Shown piece by piece: positions 8,980 to 16,802 of a DNA stretch of 62,757 bases; the first letter of the stretch is position 1, and every line of letters starts with the position of its first letter. The notes below the pieces were generated by a model. That model made no database searches, was not told where the DNA came from, and saw only the letters and a program-made list of their open reading frames with translations. Source of the stretch: Nitrospira sp. SG-bin1. GTDB lineage: Bacteria; Nitrospirota; Nitrospiria; Nitrospirales; Nitrospiraceae. The stretch is from positions 1 to 62,757 of the forward strand of contig LVWS01000003.1 in the NCBI GenBank assembly GCA_002083365.1, in the 5' to 3' direction. The translations under genes and the position numbers were made by a program.

Positions 8980-9314
8980 GTACCCTCATACATTAGCGAG
9001 TATGGAATGGGATGTGGATGAGGAGTCTAGCACAAAGATGGCGCCAGGAAAGCTATATGCTGGTGAATAACAGGAGTGAGGGGAATGCACAGGAAACATT
9101 GCGGAGGCCGGGTTTCGGGACTTACCGTTTCCGCCTGCGAGGCACAAGATCGAGGGGATCAGGCCTGAGAGCTATTCAAGGCCATGCCGAAGGCTGATGG
9201 GGCAAGCGGCAATAAAGTCACCGATTCCAAAAGGAACCATTGAAAGATCCAACACCCACACTGCCCAACAAGGCATAAGCAAAGACTCGATGCTCTGAAG
9301 CTCGCGGCGATTCC
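8980..9314. other. Intergenic stretch, nothing recognised
   Basis: This stretch lies between the 400-aa membrane protein and the zinc-ribbon gene. A 61-codon + strand frame is present but looks like chance. Confidence 0.4.
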
Positions 9315-9515
9315 TTACAGACGCGACTTTTGATGATAGCCATCCACATCACGCAGGGTATCCAAGAGCGGGAACTTTGGCTTGTGGTAGCGAGCGGGAA
9401 GGAGAGCCAGTTCATGCCGTTGCCCACAATTCACGCAACGGCTCATTAGTAATTCGCCTTCGTCGATCATGGCCAGCTCCTGCACAAGCCAGCCAGCACA
9501 TCGGTTACATCTCAT
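9315..9515 (-). CDS. Small zinc-ribbon protein
   Basis: This 66-aa protein carries two CxxC knuckles, MRCNRC at the very start and RCVNCGQRHE near residue 31, a typical treble-clef or zinc-ribbon layout. The ATG at 9515 is chosen over the longer frame because the knuckle begins there and a GGAAAGAG ribosome binding site lies just upstream. It may bind nucleic acid or a protein partner; nothing more specific can be said. It stands alone, with no same-strand neighbour. Confidence 0.6.
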   Translation of the reverse strand: MRCNRCAGWLVQELAMIDEGELLMSRCVNCGQRHELALLPARYHKPKFPLLDTLRDVDGYHQKSRL

Positions 9516-9978
9516 CCAACACTCTTTCCATATACAGAAGGCAAAGCCCCTGCCACTTGTCAGAGACCTTGCCCGCTGCAGGGTGTGCGCACACGCCACA
9601 CCGCCTTTACACGAATGCCGGTGAATTTGTCGGGGGCTTGTCGATGGCCGTTTTTGGAAGGCGCCGTCGTTTGGTCCTTCAGCCTCAAGTCTATCTCGCC
9701 GACAGGCTGAGCCTTAGCTACCGGCACTTGTCCGTAGTTGCTGAGCTGCATGTCAATAGCAGACCATAGAAGGGTTAGCCATTGCGCCGCCGGATACACC
9801 TCCAGTGCCTACCAGTTGTTCCTTCAGTTGACCCGTGCGCTTTATCGTCGTACTGCAACTGGCTCGTACCGACACCTCATCCCATATGGCTTTCTCGCCG
9901 AAGCTCTCTCGAAGACGCTTGCGCAGGGAACGGCGGAAAAATGTAAAATATGAAAAGTCATCTGGATCTGGAGGTCTT
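9516..9978. other. Intergenic stretch, nothing recognised
   Basis: Divergent region between the zinc-ribbon gene and the secreted protein at 9979. Several overlapping short frames exist on both strands without any family signal. Confidence 0.4.
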
Positions 9979-10506
9979 ATGCGGTATGTGTTGCACCTGA
10001 TAGTCATGGTTTTGGTCTGGGGAAACATGGAAGTGGTCCACGCGCTTGATACGGGGAGCCGAGAATCCTTGAGAGGCATTTTCGGAGTGGGATTGGTTGT
10101 GGAGGAGGTCGGCCCCGATGCCTCGGCGGATGGCCTCTCGCAAGACGCGATCCGAACAGCGGTCGAGCAGACGCTTCGCTCGAAGGGCATTCGAGTCCTT
10201 ACCGAACGAACACGTTCAGGTTCAGCTCCCTATCTCTATGTCAATGTGAATACCCTCAAGGAACAGCTCGGGTTATACGTCTATGCCGTCAACGTGGATC
10301 TCAAGCAAATCGTGGGGCTATTAACGGGCAAGGGCAAGCAGGCATGGGGAGCCACCTGGTCCGCGAGTGTCATTGGGATGGCCAGAGAGGAGAATCTGAG
10401 CCAGGTTATCGCCGAGGGCGTCGAGCCTCTCGTCACGGACTTTGCCAACGATTTTCTGTCGGTCAACACACGGTTGGAGCCGGCACCGAGACGGAACCCA
10501 AATTGA
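9979..10506 (+). CDS. Secreted protein of unknown function
   Basis: This 175-aa protein has a signal peptide (hydrophobic LIVMVLVWGNMEVVHA, cleavage likely after HA). The mature part is a small alpha/beta domain containing YLYVNVNTLKEQLGLYVYAVNVDLKQ, a pattern seen in small periplasmic proteins. The ATG at 9979 follows a GGAGGTCT ribosome binding site; the longer open frame adds an Arg-rich segment and is rejected. Function unknown. Confidence 0.65.
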   Translation: MRYVLHLIVMVLVWGNMEVVHALDTGSRESLRGIFGVGLVVEEVGPDASADGLSQDAIRTAVEQTLRSKGIRVLTERTRSGSAPYLYVNVNTLKEQLGLYVYAVNVDLKQIVGLLTGKGKQAWGATWSASVIGMAREENLSQVIAEGVEPLVTDFANDFLSVNTRLEPAPRRNPN

Positions 10507-10753
10507 CAGTGCGAACGGCACGGCGTCCTCCCAATGGCACGGATATCCGTTTTGTTGGCAGTTCTATTCGTCGTCCTTACCTTCAATGTCTATGCCTGTG
10601 TCCTGCCGTTGCAGCAATCCAGCGAGATGGGCTGCGCATGAGGAACGGAAGAGCTGGTTCGGGGAACCTGTGACGCGTTTCTCGAAATTGGGCCACATTC
10701 ACCATTGTCCTCTAGCCACCCCATTGCCACGTTCCAACTTGATAGTACGTTGA

Positions 10754-10888
10754 CTGCTTCTCTCCTTCCCGAGACGCTGTGCGGAACGCTGCGAACAGGG
10801 CGCGAGTGACGATCCACTGCTGAAGCAGTGCGCCGAGTTGTGCCGACGCTGCGCAGGATCTTGTGACCAGATGGCGGCGGTCGCATAG
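10754..10888 (+). pseudogene. Remnant of a Cys-rich four-helix copper-binding protein
   Basis: A 44-codon frame with no start codon ends at 10886-10888. It encodes CAERC, then CAELCRRCAGSCDQMA, the pattern of the last two helices of DUF326/Csp-type copper-binding bundles. Family members are about 100-130 aa, so only the C-terminal part survives in this frame. A strong hairpin follows 40 nt later. The call rests on the Cys spacing only. Confidence 0.4.
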
Positions 10889-10927
10889 CCGTCCAAGCCT
10901 GGGAAACAATCTAAAAGATCGGCATAG

Positions 10928-10960
10928 GCCGGCCGCCACTGTTGGCGGCCGGCTTCTTCA
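10928..10960 (+). terminator. Probable intrinsic terminator
   Basis: A perfect 11-bp GC-rich stem (10928-10938 with 10943-10953) with a CTGT loop is followed by TTCTTC. It would end transcription from the Cys-rich remnant or the gene at 9979. Confidence 0.6.
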
Positions 10961-11235
10961 GAGGGATCATCCTTGGTCTCCTAACCGAACGACCGTGTCT
11001 CGATTTGCAATGTCCTATCGATCGAACCAATCGGCCTTTGTCCGTCAACAGTATCGCAACCCATTCACATAGTTCACTCTTCCGGTTGTGCACATAGCAA
11101 GAGTCCCATCCGCCGTCCTGCGCTCATATCGTGACTCCGGGCTCCACAGCACCAGGTCTCCCTCAAGCACACACGCGATCACGCCGATAGAGAGTCAGGC
11201 AGGATCGACAGACGGCTGATTGCAGGCCGCACACC
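10961..11235. other. Intergenic stretch upstream of the receiver gene
   Basis: No gene or clear promoter is recognised here. Confidence 0.35.
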
Positions 11236-11244
11236 GTGAGAACC

Positions 11245-11736
11245 ATGGCTACTTGCCCCTCACCGAACGGACAGCATATCCTGGTCGTCGACGACGATCC
11301 CTCGATCCGCTTAATCTGTGCGACCACCCTCAGGAAGGTCGGATATCAGGTGCTGGAAGCCGAAGGCAGCTCCGAGGCCATGGCATTTTATACCAAACCG
11401 ACAGCCGCCATTGATTTGCTGGTCACCGATCTGTTTCTGCCCCCGCCCGACTTCCAATTGACTTCTTCCAGGAATCAGTACCCCCGCGTCAACGGCCATG
11501 AGTTGGTCCGGCAAATCCTGTCACTCAAGCAAGAACTCCGCGTCCTCTTCATGTCGAGTCACTCGCTCGACAGCCTGGCGGCGCAAGGCATCACGATCGA
11601 ACCGGATCGGTTCCTTCCCAAACCATTTACCGTCGAACAGCTGCTGAGACAGGTCACTGCCTCACTCAACGGGCCGGCCCTCGCCAATGTCCATTCCGCG
11701 TCGGCACCATCCAAAGACGTGCCGTGGTTCGGCTGA
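11245..11736 (+). CDS. Stand-alone response regulator receiver protein
   Basis: This protein of about 163 aa consists almost only of a CheY-like receiver domain. Visible residues are the acidic pair in VVDDDPS, the phosphoacceptor Asp in DLLVTDLFLPP, the Ser of FMSSHS and the Lys of PKPF. An insert of roughly 15 residues follows the phosphoacceptor (PDFQLTSSRNQYPRVNG), longer than usual. There is no output domain, so it probably acts by protein contact. The ATG at 11245 was chosen; a GTG at 11236 would add three residues. No kinase is adjacent. Confidence 0.85.
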   Translation: MATCPSPNGQHILVVDDDPSIRLICATTLRKVGYQVLEAEGSSEAMAFYTKPTAAIDLLVTDLFLPPPDFQLTSSRNQYPRVNGHELVRQILSLKQELRVLFMSSHSLDSLAAQGITIEPDRFLPKPFTVEQLLRQVTASLNGPALANVHSASAPSKDVPWFG

Positions 11737-11844
11737 ACCTTCACTGGATGGTCTTTTAGACTCCGACGGTCATGGCACAACCGCCGAAATTTGCTGTTTT
11801 CTTGTCATGCCTCACCCCCTCGGTTAGACTTTTTTCACACCACC

Positions 11845-13230
11845 ATGGCACGAGCACGCGCAGCGGAACATCAACGGTCACGATCAAAAAACACGCTGAT
11901 CGAAGAAGCCTCGCTTGGTATTACCAAGCTCCAGGAAGTTCTTGCGGCGATCAAGGATCTCAGCCAAGAAGGCTTCCCCTACAGGGATGCCGCACAAAGT
12001 AAAGCCGAGCTGCAGTTTCGCGAGTGCCTGCGTCTCGCCTTCGGGGAGCGATCTCAAGAATTCCAATCCTATCGAAACTTCAAACTTCGGACAGCGGACA
12101 AGACCGAACTCGCTCAAAGCCTCACGGTCATTAAGGGCCTCATCCAGACCCTGGAGGACCGTAAGCTGGAGCTTCAGGGACTCAAACCACCACCAAAACC
12201 CGATCCACCCATTGAGCAACATCCCGGCAATACAGCCCGCTTGGTACTGGTCTCGCCTACAACTCCAACCACTCTGCCGGGGCAGACCAGTTCGCCGATG
12301 ACTGTCGCCGTGGCGATGACGACCAATGTGGGACCGGCGATGTCTCCCTTGGTTTCCACACCTCCATTACCTTCGCCTCCACCCGGGCCTCCGATCGTTG
12401 CGCCGGCACCGACATTGACTCCTACCGCTGCGCCGGCTCCAACAGCGACTCAGCCGCCCATGCCTGTTGTACCTCCCCCTCCTGTGGCGATCCCCCCTTC
12501 TTCTCCTCCTTCCACATCGGCAACCCAAGCCATATCGTCCACGAGTGCGCGCCCAGCGGAAATGCCGCAAGCGTCCCCATCTCCGGCGGCCACCACTACT
12601 CCTTCCTCGATGCAGCCGCACCCACCCATCGATCCCACGACCCCCGGAGCGAGCCTCCAGACGACGTCTCCTGAACTACCACCGACTGCTGCCCCTCCGC
12701 CGCGAGACCTCTCGTCGGACAAGCAGGCCATCGGCCTCAGTATCGCTCGAGTCGTCGAATCGACGCTCGACCAGGATCCGCTCCATCTCGTGCGAAAAGT
12801 TTGTCTTCGCTTCCACGCCGTAGTTCGCCAGCTCCGACTTCGGAAAGACTATCGCTCGACCCTGGAAGTCGACGACGACTACGACCTTCAGGACCTCTTG
12901 TGCGCGTTGCTCAAGGTGGAGTTCGACGAGGTCGCGACCGATGAATGGACTCCACCCTACACCGGAGGCGCGCCAAGGACGACGTTGCTGGTGCATCGGG
13001 ATCACATCGCCGTGGTCGCGAAGAAGACCAAGCCAGGATTGACCGCGAAAGACCTCGCCGATCAGGTCACGGCAGACTCCGCCTATTATCGCGCTCAAGG
13101 GCGATGTTCCACGTTGTTTTGCTTCATCTACGATCCGGAAGGCCGTATCGGCAGCCCGAAGCGGCTGGAAACCACCCTAACCAGCGTCAGCGAGCACTGT
13201 CGGGTCGAAGTGCTTGTTGCGCCAAAGTGA
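11845..13230 (+). CDS. Degenerate DpnII/MboI-type nuclease-like protein with proline-rich linker
   Basis: This 461-aa protein has three parts. Residues 1-120 are a helical charged domain (LGITKLQEVLAAIKDLSQEG). Residues 120-300 are a low-complexity Pro/Ala/Thr linker. Residues 305-461 resemble the REase_DpnII-MboI domain: LQDLLCALLKVEFDEV, PPYTGGAPR, then AVVAKKTKPGL and LFCFIYDPEGRIGSPK. In that family I expect Asp in an RxDFLL-type strand and Glu in a VEVKKT-type strand; here these positions read RTTLLV and VVAKK, so the Asp and Glu appear lost while the Lys remains. It is probably inactive as a nuclease. It leads a run with the AsnC-like and lipoprotein genes. Confidence 0.65.
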   Translation: MARARAAEHQRSRSKNTLIEEASLGITKLQEVLAAIKDLSQEGFPYRDAAQSKAELQFRECLRLAFGERSQEFQSYRNFKLRTADKTELAQSLTVIKGLIQTLEDRKLELQGLKPPPKPDPPIEQHPGNTARLVLVSPTTPTTLPGQTSSPMTVAVAMTTNVGPAMSPLVSTPPLPSPPPGPPIVAPAPTLTPTAAPAPTATQPPMPVVPPPPVAIPPSSPPSTSATQAISSTSARPAEMPQASPSPAATTTPSSMQPHPPIDPTTPGASLQTTSPELPPTAAPPPRDLSSDKQAIGLSIARVVESTLDQDPLHLVRKVCLRFHAVVRQLRLRKDYRSTLEVDDDYDLQDLLCALLKVEFDEVATDEWTPPYTGGAPRTTLLVHRDHIAVVAKKTKPGLTAKDLADQVTADSAYYRAQGRCSTLFCFIYDPEGRIGSPKRLETTLTSVSEHCRVEVLVAPK

Positions 13231-13396
13231 GACCATGGCAAAACACAATGTAAAGAGGATTCCTTCTGATGCGTCGCCATCGAAGACCATCAAGCCGAAG
13301 CTTGAGTTGACAGGACGGAATGACTTTGCTATAACGCAGCCCACTTCCGGGGCAATTCCCTATACGATCCATGGCCCCGCTCCGGGAGACCAAGGT

Positions 13397-13651
13397 ATGT
13401 CTGATCGGGCGTACGTGCTGATCAATGTGTTACCTGGACAGACGTCCGCCGTGGTCAAAGCACTGGGCGAAATTAAAGAGATCAAGACGATTGATCCCTG
13501 TTGGGGTAAGCCGGATATCATCGCCATAGCGGACATACCGGATCAAGACGCCTTAACCCAACTGGTCTTGAGTCGCATACATCGCATCGAAGGAGTGACG
13601 CAGACCGATACTCACCTCGTTTATCGTCTGAAGGAGGCCAGAACAAAATGA
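13397..13651 (+). CDS. Stand-alone Lrp/AsnC ligand-binding domain
   Basis: This 84-aa protein is a single RAM/AsnC-type ligand-binding domain without a DNA-binding part. It has AYVLINVLPGQTSAVVKALG, a conserved GKPDIIAI strand and TQTDTHLVYR at the end. Such domains form rings that bind amino acids and may modulate partner regulators. I chose the ATG at 13397, preceded by GGGAGACCAAGG, because the domain begins there; an ATG at 13235 would add a 54-residue basic extension. Its stop overlaps the next start (ATGA), implying translational coupling. Confidence 0.75.
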   Translation: MSDRAYVLINVLPGQTSAVVKALGEIKEIKTIDPCWGKPDIIAIADIPDQDALTQLVLSRIHRIEGVTQTDTHLVYRLKEARTK

Positions 13652-14142
13652 TCCGAAAGGACTGTCTCGCCATCATCGCTCTCAGCGCATTTGCCTTTGG
13701 ATGCTCCGGTGTTCAACACCCGGTTCAGCCGGACGTCGTCGACGTCACATTGCCTGTGCCGGCGGATCGAGTGAAGGCAGCCGTGACAAAAGTGTTGACG
13801 GAGGATGATTACGACGTGGACTGGAAGGATGGGTCTCAGGTTCAAACCGGCTACAGGGATGAACAGCCCAGTATCTGGGATTGGCTCGTGAAAGGACGGT
13901 TCGGTGTGGTCAGAAGCCGTGCAGAAGTCTCGGTCACATCGGAAACCGATCAGAGCTCCCGGCTCCGTCTGCAAGTATCCTCGGAAGGCAAGCAAACGAT
14001 GTTCCAAGGGTGGGGCCCCACCGCACCTCAAGTCCCTCAAAGTGCTGAAAACAAGCTTCGCTTGATCAAGAACGAACTGAAAATCGTACAGAACACCTAT
14101 ACAACAGAGACCTTTTACGGACCGTACGGATTGAAGCCTTAG
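13648..14142 (+). CDS. Lipoprotein of unknown function
   Basis: This 164-aa protein has a short signal and lipobox (AFAFGCSG, Cys near residue 19). The mature part starts with a BamC-like or small periplasmic alpha/beta fold (VKAAVTKVLTEDDYDVDW). No precise family is recognised. It overlaps the AsnC-like gene by 4 nt and its 3' end overlaps the convergent regulator gene by 4 nt (14139-14142), leaving no space for a terminator. Confidence 0.7.
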   Translation: MIRKDCLAIIALSAFAFGCSGVQHPVQPDVVDVTLPVPADRVKAAVTKVLTEDDYDVDWKDGSQVQTGYRDEQPSIWDWLVKGRFGVVRSRAEVSVTSETDQSSRLRLQVSSEGKQTMFQGWGPTAPQVPQSAENKLRLIKNELKIVQNTYTTETFYGPYGLKP

Positions 14143-15554
14143 ACAGGTTCTTTTTCCACTCCCTCAGCTTCTTCACCAAGCTCAAGGCCGAAACGCTCTG
14201 CCATACGGTAGAGCGTTCGCCTGTCTATCCCAAGAATCTTTGCAGCCTTCACCTTGTTCCCCTTTGTCTCCTTGAGCACACGAGTCAAATGGCGCTTCTC
14301 CACTTCCTCTAGGGTCAGATACACCTCATCGAGCTGATCGACTTGGGAGCCTCGTGCATCGGCTTCAGCGGTCGCACCCTGGCGAATCACTTCGGGCAAA
14401 TCCTCCGGTGTCAGGAGGGGCCCATGGCTTAACGACACGGCGCGTTCGATCGCATTTTCAAGTTCTCGAACGTTGCCGGGCCATCGATACTGGCTCAAGA
14501 GCGCCATCGTTTCCGGCAGGACTCCCCGTACGGCATGCTCAGTGCCTATCGCGCACTTCTGTAAAAAATGATGCACCAGCATCGGAATGTCTTCCCGGCG
14601 CTCGACCAACGAGGGCAATGTGATCGGAACGACTTTCAACCGGTAGAACAGATCGTCTCGAAACTTTCCCTCCTTCACCAGTTGCTCAAGGTCTCGATTG
14701 GTCGCGGCGATGATTCGGACATCGACTCTCGTGGAGGTCGTGCCGCCGACCCGTCGGACTTCTTGATCCTGCATGACCCGCAGCAACTTCACCTGCAACG
14801 CCTGTCCGAGCTCGCCGATTTCGTCCAGGAACAGGGTGCCTCCGTTGGCGGATTCGAAGAGCCCCACTTTGGCCCCCACAGCGCCGGTGAAGGCCCCTTT
14901 CTCGTACCCGAACATCTCCGATTCAAGCAACGTGTCGGGCAACGCTCCGCAATTGACCGGAATGAAGGGCTTGTCCCGGCGAGGACCGTTCGTATGAATA
15001 GCCCGCGCGATGAGCTCTTTGCCGGTCCCGCTTTCCCCTTGAAGCAGCACCGTGCTCTTGCTTTCAGCCACGCGGGCGACCAATTTGTACACCTCCAACA
15101 TCGCCGTGCTGCTTCCCACCAACGGAGACCACTCCCCCTTGCTCTTCAACTCTTCTCGGAACCGTGCGTTCTCTTGGAGCAATCGGCAATGATCCAGCCC
15201 GCGTTTGACCACCAGCTTGATATCTTCTTTTTTGAACGGCTTCGCCAGATAATCGTAGGCGCCCTGCTTGATCGCTTCGATCGCGCCTTCCAGAGAGCCG
15301 AACGCGGTGAGCACCACGACGGCCGTATTCGGACTCGCCCGTTTGAACTCTCGCAAGACCGTGAGCCCGTCCACCGCGCCCATTCGGATGTCCGTCAGCA
15401 CCAAATCGACTCGGCCCTGGCGTCCTCGCGCGATCACCTCTTCACCGCTGGCAAAGGCCTCGACATGATACCCTTCTTTTCTGAGGGCCTCCGCCAACAG
15501 CTCTCGTGCGACGGCATCGTCATCGGCCACCAGAATCGTCGCTGGTTGCATCAC
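14139..15554 (-). CDS. NtrC-family sigma-54-dependent response regulator
   Basis: This 471-aa protein has three domains in order. A receiver (1-120) has Asp near residue 55 in LVLTDIRMG and the Lys in AKPFKKED. An AAA+ sigma-54 interaction domain (about 140-380) shows GESGTGKE (Walker A), GAFTGA and GGTLFLDEIGEL (Walker B). A Fis-type HTH sits at the C-terminus (KVKAAKILGIDRRTLYRM). It would activate sigma-54 promoters when phosphorylated by the histidine kinase encoded directly upstream, whose stop it overlaps (ATGA). Near-consensus sigma-54 promoters exist in this window, but no binding site links it to them. Confidence 0.95.
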   Translation of the reverse strand: MMQPATILVADDDAVARELLAEALRKEGYHVEAFASGEEVIARGRQGRVDLVLTDIRMGAVDGLTVLREFKRASPNTAVVVLTAFGSLEGAIEAIKQGAYDYLAKPFKKEDIKLVVKRGLDHCRLLQENARFREELKSKGEWSPLVGSSTAMLEVYKLVARVAESKSTVLLQGESGTGKELIARAIHTNGPRRDKPFIPVNCGALPDTLLESEMFGYEKGAFTGAVGAKVGLFESANGGTLFLDEIGELGQALQVKLLRVMQDQEVRRVGGTTSTRVDVRIIAATNRDLEQLVKEGKFRDDLFYRLKVVPITLPSLVERREDIPMLVHHFLQKCAIGTEHAVRGVLPETMALLSQYRWPGNVRELENAIERAVSLSHGPLLTPEDLPEVIRQGATAEADARGSQVDQLDEVYLTLEEVEKRHLTRVLKETKGNKVKAAKILGIDRRTLYRMAERFGLELGEEAEGVEKEPV

Positions 15555-16723
15555 GCCTCCTCTCTCCTCTGAGCAGGTTCAGGTTGCATCGCCGGTAATG
15601 TCATCGTCACGGTCGTGCCGCGCCCGATCTCACTCGTCAGGGTGAGACTCCCGCCGTGAGCCATCACCGATTCGCGGCTCAAGAATAGCCCCAAGCCGGT
15701 CCCCTTGCCAACCGCCTTGGTCGTGAAAAACGGTTCAAAGGCTTTCTTGACGTCTTCCTCCGGTATACCGCATCCGGTGTCCCGCACCTCGAGCGTGATG
15801 ACCAATGGCGACATCCCGTCGGCGACCAGCCGGCCACGATCCAATTCGTCTGCCGACGCTTCACGGTTTCCTGCCGTGATGGCAACTTTCCCCTGCGCGG
15901 GAGTCGCGGCCAGTGCATTGGCGAGGACATTCACCAAGACTTGATGAATTTTTTCTTTGTCCGCCCACACCAGGGGAAGGTCCTGTGGAAGGTCGACGGT
16001 CAACGTGATTCCTTTCTCGTGGAAGGCCGGTTCCATCAGCATCGCCGAAGGGCTGACGACTTCTTCAACAGAAAGCCATCGTGGCTCGGGCTGGCGCGGT
16101 CGAGTAGAAGACAGCAAGTCCTGAATGATGCGCACCACTCTTGTCAGCTGATCATCGATGATGGCCACCCGCTTCTTCATCTCAGGCGTCACGCCGGGCT
16201 CTTCAGCCAACGCCTGGACGTGCCACGCGATCGAGTGAAGCGGCGTCCCCACCTCATGGGCCACGGACGCTACGAGCTGTCCCACCGCCGCCAGCCGTTC
16301 CGACCGGTTCAGTTGATCTTTCGCCTGGACCAGTTGGGTATTGGCTTTGAGCAGATTTTCAGTCTCTCGGGCGAGCGCCGTCCTTGCCGCCTCCTCCCGC
16401 GCCTTTCGCTCTTCCCAACTCACCCCCAAGTACGCCACCAAGAGCAACACGCCGACGACGACGCTCCGATTGATGACTGCGGCTTGAAACCGGCCCGGCT
16501 TGGTCGGTTGGAGCAAACCTGAATAGGTCGCCACGACGCAGGCCAGCACCGTCACCAATACGATGGTTCGATTCCGAAGGGTCGTCACCAACAAGATCGG
16601 CAACACATACCCGTAGGCCCCCACCACGTTGGCCGGGGCAAATTCTTCAATGACGACGATGATAAGAAAGCACGCGGCCGCGATGGCCAGCACGAGGCGA
16701 TCACGATGCGTCATGGCAGTCAT
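15551..16723 (-). CDS. Membrane sensor histidine kinase
   Basis: The N-terminus has four to five hydrophobic segments (about residues 8-120), followed by a coiled coil, an H box (VASVAHEVGTPLHSI), an N box (VLVNVLANALAATP) and G boxes (DTGCGIPEED, GTGLGLFLS). No separate periplasmic sensor is present, so sensing may occur within the membrane. The ATG at 16723 is preferred; the longer frame starts with TTG inside the end of malQ and adds an Arg-rich stretch. It is the partner of the NtrC-type regulator that follows. Confidence 0.92.
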   Translation of the reverse strand: MTAMTHRDRLVLAIAAACFLIIVVIEEFAPANVVGAYGYVLPILLVTTLRNRTIVLVTVLACVVATYSGLLQPTKPGRFQAAVINRSVVVGVLLLVAYLGVSWEERKAREEAARTALARETENLLKANTQLVQAKDQLNRSERLAAVGQLVASVAHEVGTPLHSIAWHVQALAEEPGVTPEMKKRVAIIDDQLTRVVRIIQDLLSSTRPRQPEPRWLSVEEVVSPSAMLMEPAFHEKGITLTVDLPQDLPLVWADKEKIHQVLVNVLANALAATPAQGKVAITAGNREASADELDRGRLVADGMSPLVITLEVRDTGCGIPEEDVKKAFEPFFTTKAVGKGTGLGLFLSRESVMAHGGSLTLTSEIGRGTTVTMTLPAMQPEPAQRREEA

Positions 16724-16802
16724 CGACTCGTTCCGCCTGGCCGGGGATTCCCGCCTTCTGAAGGATGTGCATCGATAACGTAGGATTCCTTCACGGAAGT
16801 AC

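Noticed and set aside
12367..12731. Minus-strand Arg- and Gly-rich frames
   Set aside because: They are mirror images of the Pro/Ala/Thr-rich linker coded on the + strand.
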